Notes: generated from the letters alone by a model not told the origin. A stretch of 64,000 bases of DNA from Linum tenue (GCA_946122785.1 CAMGYJ010000011.1:4588001-4652000), one strand, 5' to 3'; shown: positions 34,529 through 45,969, counted from the first letter of the stretch. A program made the numbers and translations.

Positions 34529-37500
34529 GAAGATATTGATAAGAGTAGTTTCTTTTTGACTGCAGTGTATGCTGCGAACGATGAAGTGGAGCGCAAAGCA
34601 ACTTATGCTGAGATTGCACGGGTCAGAGTTGATGGTTTTCCTTGGATTGTGGGAGGGGACTTCAATACAGTAAGAGGTCCAGGTGAAACATCAAATCTCT
34701 CTAGTGTAACTCAAAGTATGAATGATTTTAATGACTGGATAGAAGAGATGGAGTTGCTGGATTATCGAATGACAGGGCCACAGTTTACTTGGACCAATAG
34801 GCAGCTAAATAATCCTATTGCTAAGAAGCTAGATAGGGCCCTGGTCAATGTTAAATGGATAGAAACGTATAAGGACTGTGCAATGGAGGTTTTTCCTGCT
34901 GGTTTCACTCATCATTGTGGGGTTCAAGTATGTACTGCTGCTTCTGTTACTTCTTACCCAAAGCCCTTCAAGTATTTTGAGTTTTGGGCAGAGCACCCTT
35001 TGTTTTTAGATGTGGTAGAGGCTGCCTGGGCAATTGAGATTGAGGGAACCCCAATGCAGATAGTACAAGGCAAGTTGAAAGAGGTTAAAAAAGCTTTGAG
35101 GAAGTTCAATAAGGAGGTATATGGGGAGCTGCATAAGCAAATTGAGGAGGCTGCAGAAGATTTCAAGAATGCACAGGTGCTGGCTCTTTCTGATCCTACT
35201 TCTAAACATTTTGAGGATGTAAAGGTCAGTAAGCAGAAATTGGATCAGGTTCAGTTAGCATATAATAGCTTCTGTTGGCAGAAATCAAGAGTATCTTGGT
35301 TAACAGTAGGGGATATGAGTTCTGCCTTCTTTCATCAGGCAGTGAAAATCAGAAACTCTAAGAGAGCTATTAGGAAGTTGGTCACAGAGGATGGGGTTGA
35401 ATTAACACAGTCAGACCAGATAATTGAGGAAGCTATATCCTATTACAAAAGGCTGTTGGGGACTGTTAATCAAGATATCAAACCTCAGAAGGAAGTGATT
35501 GATCAGTTGATACACAATAAGTTGTCAGAAGCAGATTGCATGTTCTTGAATCGACCTGTATTGCCTGCAGAAGTGAGAGAAGCTGTCTTTGCAATGAGTC
35601 CACAAAGGGCTCCTGGCCCAGATGGCTTTTCTGCTGGATTCTATAGAAGAACTTGGCATATTGTTGGCTCTGATGTAACGAGAGGAGTGCTGAGTTTCTT
35701 TCACACTGGTGCTATGCCAAGTGGAGTGAATTCTACTGCTGTCTCGCTGCTCCCTAAGGTACCTAATGCTGAAACTTTAAAAAACTTTAGGCCAATTTCT
35801 TGTGTGAACATTCTATATAAGATTGTAGCTAAAATTCTTGCTAAAAGGATTAGGGAAGTGTTACCTACAGTCATCAGTGGTACACAATCGGCCTTTATCA
35901 AAGGGAGAAATATAATGGATAACATCCTGTTAGCACAAGAGTTGGTTAGCGGGTATCATAGGAAGGATTTATCCTCTAGATGTGCCATTAAGGTGGATAT
36001 TATGAAGGCATTTGACTCGGTTAATTGGTCATATCTCTTTCTTGTGATGAATTCTATGGGGTTCCCAAACCAGTTTATGAAATGGATTAAAGGCTGCCTT
36101 CAGACTGCTCATTATAGTATAAATGTGAATGGTAGCTTATGTGGTTTCTTTAGAGCTAGAAAGGGGGTTAAACAGGGTGATCCATTGTCACCCTATCTTT
36201 TCACTATAGCTATGGAAGGACTTTCGTCAATGCTAATGAAGGCAGGGCAGTCAGGGGCTATTCCCTTTCATCCATTATGTAGGAAGATTTCCTTGAATCA
36301 TATTTGTTTTGCGGATGATATTTTAGTTTTCACAGTTGGGCCTGCTCAGGCAATATTGCAAGTCAAAACTATATTACAGCAGTTTTATCATATGTCTGGG
36401 TTGAATAGTAATCCAGCAAAGTGTGAGATTTATTTTGGTGGGGAGTCAGTAACCTATAAAAAGAATGCATTGAGTCTTTCTGGATTCCAGGAGGGAAAGC
36501 TCCCTGTTAGATATTTGAGTTTGCTTTTGATAACTGGCAAATTATCCTCGAAGGAGATTGATACTTTAGTGGATAAAATCACAAAGAGGATGAAATCCTG
36601 GAGGGCAAAGAAATTGACATATGCAGGAAGGCTTCAGTTACTCAATTCTGTGTTACTTGGTATTGTTAATTACTGGATGCAGCTATTTGTATTGCCTAAA
36701 CTGGTTTTCAAGCGTATCCAGAAGGTCTGTTCGCAATTCCTCTGGCATGGAGTTACTGAAGGCAGGGCAAAAATAGCATGGAAGTCTATTGCTCTTCCTA
36801 AAAAAGAGGGAGGATTGGGAGTGAAGGACTTGGTAAGTTGGAATCAAGCTTGTTCTGTGCGATTGCTCTGGCTGTTTTTGCTTCGGTCAGGGACTCTGTG
36901 GGTTGCTTGGATGTATGCCTATAAATGTAAACAGGGGAGTTTGTGGACAATCAAGCTATCATACAGTAGTTCTTGGGCGTGGCGGCGATTGCTGAAGCTG
37001 AGAGGCTTGGTCCAGACTTGGTTACATCAGCGCAATGATGACATTTACTGGGGAGCTACGCTGATGAAGAAATATTCAGTTAGACTGGTTTGGGAAACTC
37101 TGCGTGCTCGAGAACCTGAAGTGCAGTGGTATAGATTGGTGTGGTGTAAGCCCTGTCCTTTAAGATACAGTTTCTTAACCTGGCTTATAACTAGAAACTC
37201 CATCACTACTCGAGATAAGCTATTGCAGTGGGGGAAGATTACTATTGCATCCTGTCCGCTATGTGGGGGGGCTACTGAGACGAGGGAGCATCTGTTTGTG
37301 CATTGCCCGTACACACAACAGGTTGCTTCTGCTATTCGATTCAATTTGTTTCAATTCAGTAATTGGGAAGACATGTTGAATGGGATGGTGAGTACAGTTA
37401 GTAGAGATTCAAAGTTGGGGCATTGGCATGCGATGCTTTGGTGTTTTCTGTTATCTTTTGTGTGGAAAGAACGATGTGCTGTGATCCATGGTTCAGCCTG

Positions 37501-37803
37501 CAAACCTTCTGCTAAGTTAGCTGAACTTCTACAAGAGGAGGTACGGTTCATAGTTGTTGGTCATCAGGAGTTGCAGGTGGAATTGGAGGGGTTGGGTTAT
37601 ATCTGAACTGTTAGTTAGCTGCTTTTCTTTCTGTTCTCATTTTCCTTACTGTAAGTAGATTTGCGTTTTGGGACTGGGTAGGGCGTGATTGATGAGATGG
37701 TAGTTTTGACTTTGGGATCCTTGAGGCCCTGTTTCGTTGTATCGGTTTCGTTTTGAGCAATAAAAGAGGCTGATTCAACGGAAAAAAAAGAAGATATTGA
37801 TAA
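34529..37803 (+). mobile_element. Young 5'-truncated L1-type LINE with perfect TSD
   Basis: The element (34543-37789) is flanked by a perfect 14-bp target duplication GAAGATATTGATAA (34529-34542, 37790-37803) and ends in an A-run. The perfect TSD and the unbroken ORF2 frame mark a recent insertion. The 5' end, including ORF1 and the first half of the endonuclease, is missing, as is usual for LINE copies. It lies within the PTC52 array, between copies B and C. Confidence 0.95.
34544..37606 (+). CDS. LINE ORF2 protein, 5'-truncated (endonuclease-RT)
   Basis: A single open frame of more than 1010 codons runs from the LINE/host junction; the true start codon is lost. Domains in order are: the C-terminal half of an apurinic-type endonuclease (LTAVYA, GGDFNTV, FTWTNRQ), an RT with APGPDGFSAGFYR, SAFIKGR, KVDIMKAFDSVNW and the catalytic FADD, then a zf-RVT domain with CPLCGGATETREHLFVHC. 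It stops after GLGYI. No terminal RNase H is visible. Without the endonuclease start it cannot move by itself, but the RT part looks intact. Confidence 0.93.
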   Translation, partial: SSFFLTAVYAANDEVERKATYAEIARVRVDGFPWIVGGDFNTVRGPGETSNLSSVTQSMNDFNDWIEEMELLDYRMTGPQFTWTNRQLNNPIAKKLDRALVNVKWIETYKDCAMEVFPAGFTHHCGVQVCTAASVTSYPKPFKYFEFWAEHPLFLDVVEAAWAIEIEGTPMQIVQGKLKEVKKALRKFNKEVYGELHKQIEEAAEDFKNAQVLALSDPTSKHFEDVKVSKQKLDQVQLAYNSFCWQKSRVSWLTVGDMSSAFFHQAVKIRNSKRAIRKLVTEDGVELTQSDQIIEEAISYYKRLLGTVNQDIKPQKEVIDQLIHNKLSEADCMFLNRPVLPAEVREAVFAMSPQRAPGPDGFSAGFYRRTWHIVGSDVTRGVLSFFHTGAMPSGVNSTAVSLLPKVPNAETLKNFRPISCVNILYKIVAKILAKRIREVLPTVISGTQSAFIKGRNIMDNILLAQELVSGYHRKDLSSRCAIKVDIMKAFDSVNWSYLFLVMNSMGFPNQFMKWIKGCLQTAHYSINVNGSLCGFFRARKGVKQGDPLSPYLFTIAMEGLSSMLMKAGQSGAIPFHPLCRKISLNHICFADDILVFTVGPAQAILQVKTILQQFYHMSGLNSNPAKCEIYFGGESVTYKKNALSLSGFQEGKLPVRYLSLLLITGKLSSKEIDTLVDKITKRMKSWRAKKLTYAGRLQLLNSVLLGIVNYWMQLFVLPKLVFKRIQKVCSQFLWHGVTEGRAKIAWKSIALPKKEGGLGVKDLVSWNQACSVRLLWLFLLRSGTLWVAWMYAYKCKQGSLWTIKLSYSSSWAWRRLLKLRGLVQTWLHQRNDDIYWGATLMKKYSVRLVWETLRAREPEVQWYRLVWCKPCPLRYSFLTWLITRNSITTRDKLLQWGKITIASCPLCGGATETREHLFVHCPYTQQVASAIRFNLFQFSNWEDMLNGMVSTVSRDSKLGHWHAMLWCFLLSFVWKERCAVIHGSACKPSAKLAELLQEEVRFIVVGHQELQVELEGLGYI

Positions 37804-38736
37804 ATTTTATTATATAATAATTTTTTTCTTTTACGTAACTTTTCTTTTTCTTAGATAGAATTTTTTTAAAAGATCATTTGAAACCTGATTAATCGAGAGT
37901 TTCAACTGAAAACGCATTTCATTTCAAAATGATTCCGCAAAAACTTATATAATTTATTTATAGAATATGTTATATTTGGTTTCAAAAGTTCACTAGAATT
38001 CTTTCTTGTATATAGTGAAACAAAATCTACTCAGTTTTTCTGTTTTATCCTTCTATGTATATTTTACTACTTTTCATTTGAGTATTTTTTTTATTTGGTA
38101 GATCATTCAGCTTATGTTTATTTTAATTTCAAACAATCTATCATAATTCATGTTTTTGTTTCAAAATCCACAAACAAATACAGCAAAACCATTTTTATTT
38201 CCAGTCGTTATTTAATTTTCTGACTTTATTTTCTTTCAAAATTAATCGTATATTGCCACAACTTCGACCAAAAAAAATCGTATATTGCCACAGCCCTAAG
38301 CCGGCCACAAGCACAGAAAAGGATTGCAAGTGAACCTTCCATCGAAACGGCAGCGCTTTTCGGAGTAGCCGCTGCAACTGCGAAGGTGGTGATTTCCATT
38401 GCCCACCAACTCAACATTAAAAGAACAGCATAGGAAAACAGTTCCCCGCCACCAGCTCAACCTTAATGAATCACCTACTTATCCCGCAAACAAAATATTA
38501 ATCCATCCTTTATCCCTTCCGTTACTTCAGTCCCAAAAAAATGGAGCATAATAAAGAGATCGACGAGCGACATGGCACCAACAAACGCTATACAGAGCCG
38601 CAAGTAAGCACCTGGTTTAATGTCAAGAATCAAGATTAATGACAGTAGGCGCCGGGAGGAATCAATGATCGGTAGATTAGCATAAAATGCATATAAACCT
38701 CTCCCCCTGGCCTCTTCAAAGAAGGCAAGAGCAGCC
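37804..38736. other. Upstream region of PTC52-C
   Basis: AT-rich to about 38240, then more mixed sequence. Apart from the TATA box listed separately I see no element. Confidence 0.4.
38691..38697 (+). promoter_or_regulatory. TATA box of PTC52-C
   Basis: ATATAAA at 38691-38697, about 40 nt before the ATG, followed by a pyrimidine-rich CCTCTCCCCC tract. This would put transcription start within the last 20 nt before the start codon, a very short leader. Confidence 0.55.
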
Positions 38737-40792
38737 ATGGACGTTTTCTCAACTCCTGCTCATTTTCAACCTCTGAATTCACTCCTTAATGGCGACTCAT
38801 CCAAACCCAAGCTCCGGAATGTCCGTTCTTCCATACCCAGTTCATTACCCGGGCCGTTACTTCACGCCGCACCATCAAAATCCAGGCTTTCCTCTTCTTC
38901 CCCTGTTTCAGTGGCATCGCCGCTCGAACCAGCAATTGACGTCGCCGCCGGCGAGGAGAAGTTCGACTGGTACTCGCAATGGTACCCGGTGATGCCGGTC
39001 TGCGATCTGGACAAGAGGGAACCACATGCGAAGCAGGTATTGGGGATGGATGTGGTGGTGTGGTGGGACAGGAACGAGAATGCATGGAAGGTGTTCGACG
39101 ATATGTGTCCTCACCGCCTGGCTCCGCTGTCTGAAGGAAGGATCGATCCGTCGGGAAGGCTGCAATGCGCTTATCATGGCTGGTGTTTTGATGGCAATGG
39201 CAACTGCAAGCTCATCCCTCAATCGCCTCTCGACGGCCCTTCTGTAAGTAAATCGTTTCTCTTCATCATAATTTATGACCCAAATCGGAATCTCACTGTT
39301 GGGAGAAGAAAAAAAAAAAATTTGCAGGTGCACACCAACAAAAGGGCTTGTGTTGCTTCTTATCCAACCGTAGTGCATCATGACATGGTGTGGTTTTGGC
39401 CCAACTCTGATCCTCAATACAGAAACATCTTTGACAAGAAGAAGCCTCCATTCATTCCGGAGTTGGATGATCCTGCATTCACTAAGGTGATGGCAATCAG
39501 GGATATTCCTTATGGGTAAATGCTAAAATCTCCATTGCTGTGCATTTTGTTTGAGAGTTTCTTTGTCGAGGTTTTGAAATTTAAGAAATGGGTTTCTCTC
39601 TTTTGGGGGGCCATTGCTAGGTATGATATACTGATCGAGAACCTTATGGATCCTGCTCATCTTCCCTATGCACATTATGGACTGGCACTAACAAAGCCAT
39701 TCAAGGGTAGGGTTTCTTAGATTGATTCCTTGCTTTCACTTTCTTTTTCTGTCTGTATGGAGTTTGAGCAAACTCAAGTTCGGAGTTTTCTCCAGAACAA
39801 CGTGATAGAGAAGGGGGAATACCACTTGATTTCACATTGAAGAAGCTTGGTATCGAAGGATTCGATGCAGAACTAGAATTCGGCTACTGTAAATACCAGG
39901 CACCCTGCATCCTTTCTATCCACGCTGATGTAGATTCTGGAACCAAGATGGTAACTCAATTTTCATCTCATCATAACTGGCAGAAGCTCCCTTGGGATAA
40001 CAATTACATGTTCTCTTGCTGCTATGCAGCCATCTAAAGGCAGGCGGAGGATGACACTGACATTCATGTGCGTTCCAGTGAGTCCTGGCAATAGCAGACT
40101 AATCTGGGCTTTCCCAAGAAACTTTGATATTTGGATTGACAAGGTTGTACCCAGATGGATGATCCACGTAGCAAACAACCTGGTTCTTGATTCCGATCTA
40201 TACCTTCTTCATATCGAGGTGATTTTCTGTCCAACTCATGTGGATCGTGATCTACATTTGTTCAAAATCTGCTAATCTAGCAAATTCTTCAACACAGGAA
40301 AGGAAAATCAAGGAAATTGGCTCGAAGAACTGGCAGAGAGCATGTTTCTTGCCTTGCAAGTCAGATGCTCTGGTTGTTGGCTACAGAAGATGGTTCAACA
40401 AATACGCTGATGGTGAAGTTGATTGGAGGGGCAGATTCAGTGGTGATCTCCCTCCGACGCCTCCAAGAGAACAACTCATGGATCGGTACTGGACTCATGT
40501 CGTAAACTGTCGAAGTTGCAGTCGTGCATATAAGAGCCTGAATGCTATGGCGACGGTTCTCGAGGTCGTCGCCATTGGATTGATCGGCGTTGTTGCTGCT
40601 GCAACTAAGCAAGGGGCAGTTTCAGCAGCAGGAAGAACTAGACTGGCCATATTGGGTTCAGTTTGTTATGCGGTTTCAAGGTGGTTAGCCCATTTTGTTC
40701 AGAAATACTTTCGTTACCACGGCTACAATCATTCGGTTCCTGATAAAGCCATGGTCTTTGTTCAAATGTTCCGCCTAGGCGTTGCTCCGTAG
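38737..40792 (+). CDS. PTC52: PTC52/ACD1-like Rieske oxygenase, copy C (last intron lost)
   Basis: Third array member, 20 kb from copy B. Six exons: 38737-39243, 39328-39515, 39621-39706, 39796-39950, 40030-40218, 40298-40792; 539 aa. The final exon corresponds to exons 6+7 of A and B joined at the splice site, so the last intron is precisely lost. Rieske ligands CPH (124/126) and CAYH (144/147), the [12 protein letters not shown] iron site and the CxxC (NCRSC, 446/449) are intact. The third Rieske motif residue differs (CAYH, not CVYH). Intron 1 is 84 nt with no stop, so retention would add 28 residues in frame. The C-terminus extends past YHGYNHSV (ending FRLGVAP), as in copy B. Probably functional. 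Confidence 0.92.
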
Positions 40793-42350
40793 CCTTTTGA
40801 GCACAAGGGCTGTAGGCTAGTTAGGCCCATGTTTCGGCCCGCGACATTAGGGCCCATCTATGTATTTTTTTTTTCCCAGCCCGAAATGGAAGGGGAATAA
40901 ACCAGTTGTGTCCCAGTCTAGTCATATTACATACGGAACTGGCATAACAGTATAAATCTGTTTGACAATATGATCGTGACTTTTATCACGTTGTTTACCC
41001 AGGGCAAATTATGATTTCGGAACTAAATCAAATCTTGTTTCGCTTTAGTTACGATCCTAAACAAAGATTGATTTGATTGGAGCAGATCTTAAACTAAAAA
41101 ACTAAAAATTGAAGTAGTTTACCTAAATTTTGACCTCTGTAGCAATTCATTGTTTTATAATGTCGCCTAATGTTTTAAACGTGTATCTTTTGTTTTGCTG
41201 AATCTTTATGGCTTGCTTTTACATATGCCTCATTCCTCCTCCCCTTTCTCTACACGTTGTGGTTTCCTTCATCTATTGCTTGCTTTGGACCGCTGTTTTG
41301 TCTCTTCTGGACTTCAATTTTACGTGTTTCTATATTCTGCGTAAATCTCTTCTTGACCAAAATGTGATCATGGCCTAAGATCTACACAATGACAATCACG
41401 CCCCATTTTGTGAGTATTGGTGTAAAATTAATTGAATTGATAAACTCGTGAATTGGATTAATTGAGTTTGTGGATTGGATTCGTAGATCCAAGTGACATA
41501 GAAAGTTTAGAATATTTGAAATTTTTGAAAAAGGTTAAATATTAAAATATCATTCTGAATAATTTAGGTACCAAAACATAAATTTTGAATTACATGTTTG
41601 TCAAAAAAAATCATCAAAATTTAGGTATGAATTTGTAGATACTAAATATATATAAATACCAAGGATGTTTTAGTATGTGAAGTCTGAAGAACGGAAGAGA
41701 TTCAAATCTAGAACCTCTTTGTTTCTCTAAGTTCAAGATTAATGGTATTAATTAGACTAAATCATTGTTCACAAAGGGATCAAAGGAATTGGGTTCGTTT
41801 AGAAGTGCAAAATTCTTGCTCAAATAAATATTGAGATTGTCTATTTATTTATGAGTTATAGAAAATTTATTTACAATCACAATGTCGCATACATGACCAC
41901 TACGAAATTGTCTGATCACTTATTAATTAATAAAATCTTAAAACAGTATCTCCAGTATTTTATCATGTACATAAATCATAATTAATTTTCTCTTATAATT
42001 AATCTTTACTTAACTTTCATTGATTTTCCCCCCTCCACATGGGTTTTGGATTCGGCTTCACATGCATGTAGATAGCAATTATTAGAGAAAGGGTTAGCGT
42101 CCATAATAATTGAGCTTAAAGAATTGTTCCGCGGATAACTCTTGTTAATTAGTTAGCAATTAATATATGTATCACCAAAATAAGCTGGCAGCCGTGGGGC
42201 TTGGTTAACCCATGTGGCTTTGTTGGGAAATGAAAGATTAGGGTGTATAATTGGATAAGGAGATTAGGGTGTATATATCTAATTGTAGTCCAATTAGAAA
42301 ATGAACAAATAAATTATGGTAGAAACAAAATGGTTTATCAATAGCAACTA
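40793..42350. other. Intergenic, no gene seen
   Basis: PTC52-C 3' flank, then AT-rich sequence. Nothing recognisable before the LTR relic. Confidence 0.4.
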
Positions 42351-42351
42351 G

Positions 42352-42422
42352 ATTCTGATACCATGTGAAATTCTTGTGTAACTAAGGATTGGAGGTAGAA
42401 GAAGGGGAGGGTGAGATGTAAA
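42352..42422 (-). repeat. Relic of a minus-strand copia LTR junction
   Basis: On the minus strand ...TTTCACA is followed at once by TGGTATCAGAAT, an LTR end in CA next to a tRNA-Met-type primer-binding site. Only this junction is recognisable. The intact-LTR copia element at 42423 appears to have inserted just inside this older LTR. Confidence 0.4.
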
Positions 42423-42793
42423 TGTTAGGATATGATTTGAATTTGATTTGAGTTTGTTTTGTGTTCGGGCCTATTTTGATTGGGTTTGTGTTGAATTTTG
42501 TTTTGGCCTTTTCTTTGTAGGTTTGGGAAAAGTGTTTGGTTTTATGTTTGAGATTATGAGAAGAGTTCTATAAATACTCTTCATCACCATAGTCTGTAGT
42601 AAGGTCAGTCGGGTTAGTTTGTTTGGTTTGTCCGTTTCGGAATTTGGTTTGTAACATGTACTCTTCTCAAATTAGTGAAATTTGTTCTCCCCTGCCCGTG
42701 GATTAGCTAACACACATTGTGTTAGTGAACCACGTTAAATTTGTGTTCGTTCGTGTTGGTTTGGATTATCGATTGCACGCTTCTGTTCTGACA
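42423..42793 (+). repeat. 5' LTR, copia deletion derivative
   Basis: A 371-bp LTR with TATAAAT (about 42571) as likely promoter TATA box, ending ...TCTGACA. Confidence 0.93.
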
Positions 42794-42983
42794 AGTGGTA
42801 TCAGAGCCTTTGGTTGCGGTTTTGGGAATTTGGCGCTGGACTAAAGTTTTGTTTTGTGGAGGTAGCTTTCAATTCTTTAGCTTGGTTCGGTGGAGGAATC
42901 GCTTTGAAGGTGACTTTGGGTAGTTGCGATTTTGTCTCGTTTGTTTGGTGAGAAGTTTGGTTGGAGTTTGTTTGATAGTAAGA

Positions 42984-44398
42984 ATGGCTGCTATCAGTAT
43001 GAAGATTGAGAAGTTTACCGGAAGAAACAGTTTCAGTTTGTGGCAGATCAAGATGCAAGCACTGTTGAAACAACAAGGTTTGTGGGCTCCGCTGTCTGAA
43101 AAATCGAAGAAGGAAAATATAGATGAAGAAGAGTGGATTACTTTGGAGGAGAAAGCTCACTCTACAATCTTGCTTTGTTTGGCTGATGACATACTCATTG
43201 AGGTTGCTGCTGAGAAGACTGTTGCGGGCTTGTGGTTGCAGCTTGAAAGTCTATACATGACAAAGTCTTTAACCAACAAGTTGCATATGAATCAATGTTT
43301 GTTCAGTTTGCGTATGGAGGAAGGTACGCCTCTCATGAATCATCTAGATAAACTCAATGCTATCTTGTTAGATCTGCGGAACATTGATGTTAAAATAGAT
43401 GATGAGAATGTTGCCTTAATTCTGTTAGTATCTTTGCCACGGTCGTATGAGAATTTTGTGGATTCTTTTATTGTTGGGAAAGATAGTTTGTCTTTGGAAG
43501 ATGTCAGATCTGCTCTACATACTAGAGAGGTGCGACATAAGGTGTCTGGTTCAGATTCGGAAATTCAGGCATCTGGTTGGCTGCTACGAGTAGTAGGAGA
43601 CAACAATATGGTAATAGAAAAACGAATACAAATTCGAATTCTGCTGGTTTGAAAGATGATATCTGTCATTACTGTAAGGAGAAAGGACATTGGAAATTTG
43701 ATTGTCCTAAGCTAAAGAAATGTCAGGAGAAGAAGGGAGCATCTACTACTGTGGCGGAAGAAACTAACTCTGGTCCTGAAGATTGTTTAGCCTTAGCAGT
43801 GAATGAGCAGGTGCATGTCAGGATGTGTGGTATTTAGATATTGCAGCTGATTATCATATGTGTCCAAGCAGGGAGTGTTTTTCAACTTATTAACAGATAG
43901 ATGGAGGACATGTTTCTATGGCCAATGGTGCTATCTTTAAGATTGTTAGAAGAGGCACCTTCAGGATGAGGACACATGGTGGTTTTGTTCGCACCTTGAA
44001 CAATGTTAGGCATATTCCAAAAATGACTAAGTATCTGATATCTTTGAGTCTACTCGACGACAAAGGTTTCAGTTTCAAAGGTGAAAGTGGAGTGTTGTCT
44101 GTATACAAAGGTTCTAAGGTGATTCTGAAAGGTGTCAAGGTCGGTGCTTTGTATGGTCTACACGGTTCTATTTTGACATGTTTTTGTTGGTGATGAGTGC
44201 ACCAAGCTGGTTCTGAATGACAAGTCTAAACATGGGTTGGACTTGCTGAATGGTTTGAGTTGTTGACCGCCCTTAGTGGCATTTAGAGGCAGAGGAGATT
44301 CTGGTACAACTGATTTGGAGGAGTTGGATACATCTGGCAACTTTGGTTGCGTCTGGTACATCTGGTATTTGACAGAGAATTCAAGTCAATGTGGAGAT
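42984..44398 (+). pseudogene. Broken copia gag/protease, pol deleted
   Basis: ATG 42984 opens a UBN2-type gag (KIEKFTGRNSFSLWQIKM... LSLEDVRSALHTREVRHK). A frameshift near 43580 moves to the next frame with SRRQQYGNR and a CCHC knuckle CHYCKEKGHWKFDC (about 43663). The protease active site is altered (LDIAADYHMCPS instead of LDSGAxxHM). A third frame (43918-44190) covers the protease tail (VRTLNNVRHIPKMTKYLISL). The coding region then ends, about 200 bp before the 3' LTR. Confidence 0.9.
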
Positions 44399-44770
44399 TG
44401 TTAGGATATGACTTGAATTTGATTTGTGTTTGTTTTGTGTATGGGCCTATTTTGTTTGGGTTTGTGTTATGGCTTTGTTTTGGCCTTTTCCTTGTAGGTT
44501 TGGGAAAGGTGTTTGGTTTTCTGTTTGAGATTAGGAGAAGGGTTCTATAAATACTCTTCATCACCCTAGTTTGTAGTAAGGTCAATCGGGTTAGTTTGTT
44601 TGGTTTGTCTGTTTCGGAATTTGGTTTGTAACCTGTACTCTCCTCAAATTAGTGAAATTTGTTATCCCCTGCCTGTGGATTATCTAGCACACATTGTGTT
44701 AGTGAACCACGTTAAATTTGTGTTTGTTCGTGTTGGTTTGGATTATCGATTGCACGCTTCTGTTCTGACA
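44399..44770 (+). repeat. 3' LTR, copia deletion derivative
   Basis: A 372-bp partner of 42423-42793 with scattered substitutions, preceded by a short purine tract (gtggagat). Confidence 0.93.
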
Positions 44771-44889
44771 GTAAAACATGGATAAAATCGGAATCTATTG
44801 ATCATGAGTGTCAGAAAATGACTCAATGCCTCTCGATCGAACTCAAGGGTCCTTATATGTAATGGTCAAGTGGCAAATCACCATGTTTG

Positions 44890-45361
44890 AATCTCGCCAA
44901 GATTGTCAACCCGCAGGTTGACTCGAACCCGGTGGAGTTAATGGGTCAAGGGTTAATGGGTCACCCGGTTTAACCCGAAAATATGGGAAGAGTCATTATA
45001 TTATATTTATCCTAATAAATTATATAAAATCTCATCTAACATATGAGTTATAACATATAATATTACACCAAATAACATGTCGTACTTAGATCCAACATAT
45101 AGTGAAAATTCACACACACTTATATAACATCAATATTCAAATGTTCAACTTAGGATTCCAAAGATCGAGTTAGGCGAAAAGAAAATCGGAAAATAGGCGC
45201 ATTTCGCAAACCAAAGAAAAAAATGACACAATTTGACTTCCAACCCGGTACCTTGTAGCGGTCGACCCGGCAGGTGCCTGCAACTCGTTTTTCTCACAGG
45301 GTCAAGGTCAAAATGGATCGACCCGGGAGTCGACCAGCGAGTTAACAACCTTGAATTTCGC
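44890..45361. mobile_element. hAT-type MITE, CAAGGTTGTCAACCCG family, copy 1
   Basis: The element (44898-45353) has terminal inverted repeats of the caagattgtcaacccg/aacaaccttg type and an 8-bp target duplication AATCTCGC/AATTTCGC with one mismatch. Its body is the reverse complement of copy 2 at 50166 over most of its length. Confidence 0.88.
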
Positions 45362-45688
45362 GAATCATTATTATAACAAACACGACGACGAACCATCCAA
45401 ATCAAACTATAAGTCGTACAATGATATTTACAAAAGAAAGAAACCCTCAACTTCTAAACCATTGCACTACTTCAGTACCCTTTCTGTTCTTGATCACTCT
45501 TTCATATTCTGGAAATCCATCAGCTTTGTATCCAAGGAATCATTTGAAGTGGTGGAAGAAAGAACGACAGATCCATGGGAGGAGGAAAAAGTTTCTTTTT
45601 ATTGTCCTTTTGTGATTGGTGCTTATTGATTTAATCCACCTCCACACAGCTTGAGAGGGAGGGTTTTTGTTTTTCCACATTGTTCTTG
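45362..45688. other. Short intergenic stretch
   Basis: Nothing recognised; overlapping 64- and 92-codon open frames have no motif. Confidence 0.35.
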
Positions 45689-45969
45689 TCGGAAATCGGG
45701 ACCGGTTAGCCTGACTACCCCTAAAGGGTAGTGATTTTCGACACCCATCATCTAAGCCGTCCATTGTAGATAGTCTTAATCTAAGATTAATTGCAAACAG
45801 TTGGTAATTATTGCTCTAATTCAATAATTAATTGCATAGAAAAAGAGAAAGAAGTAAAAGTGGCGACCCCACTCATATTTTAAAATTCATTCCCTCTTAT
45901 CTTTTTCCCTTTCACCGTTTCAGTTCCCCTTCCCTTCTATACCTCTGCCTTCAGAACCCACAAGAAACT

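Larger units (their letters stand above)
42418..44775 (+). mobile_element. Deletion-derivative copia retrotransposon with full LTRs
   Basis: The element (42423-44770, 2348 bp) has the 5-bp target duplication GTAAA (42418-42422, 44771-44775). It has two LTRs of about 371 bp (TGTTAGGATATG...TCTGACA) and a primer-binding site TGGTATCAGAGCC at 42796. Only gag and part of protease remain; integrase, RT and RNase H are deleted. The copies of the LTR are over 90% identical, so the element is moderately young and could only have moved with help from a relative. Confidence 0.95.
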
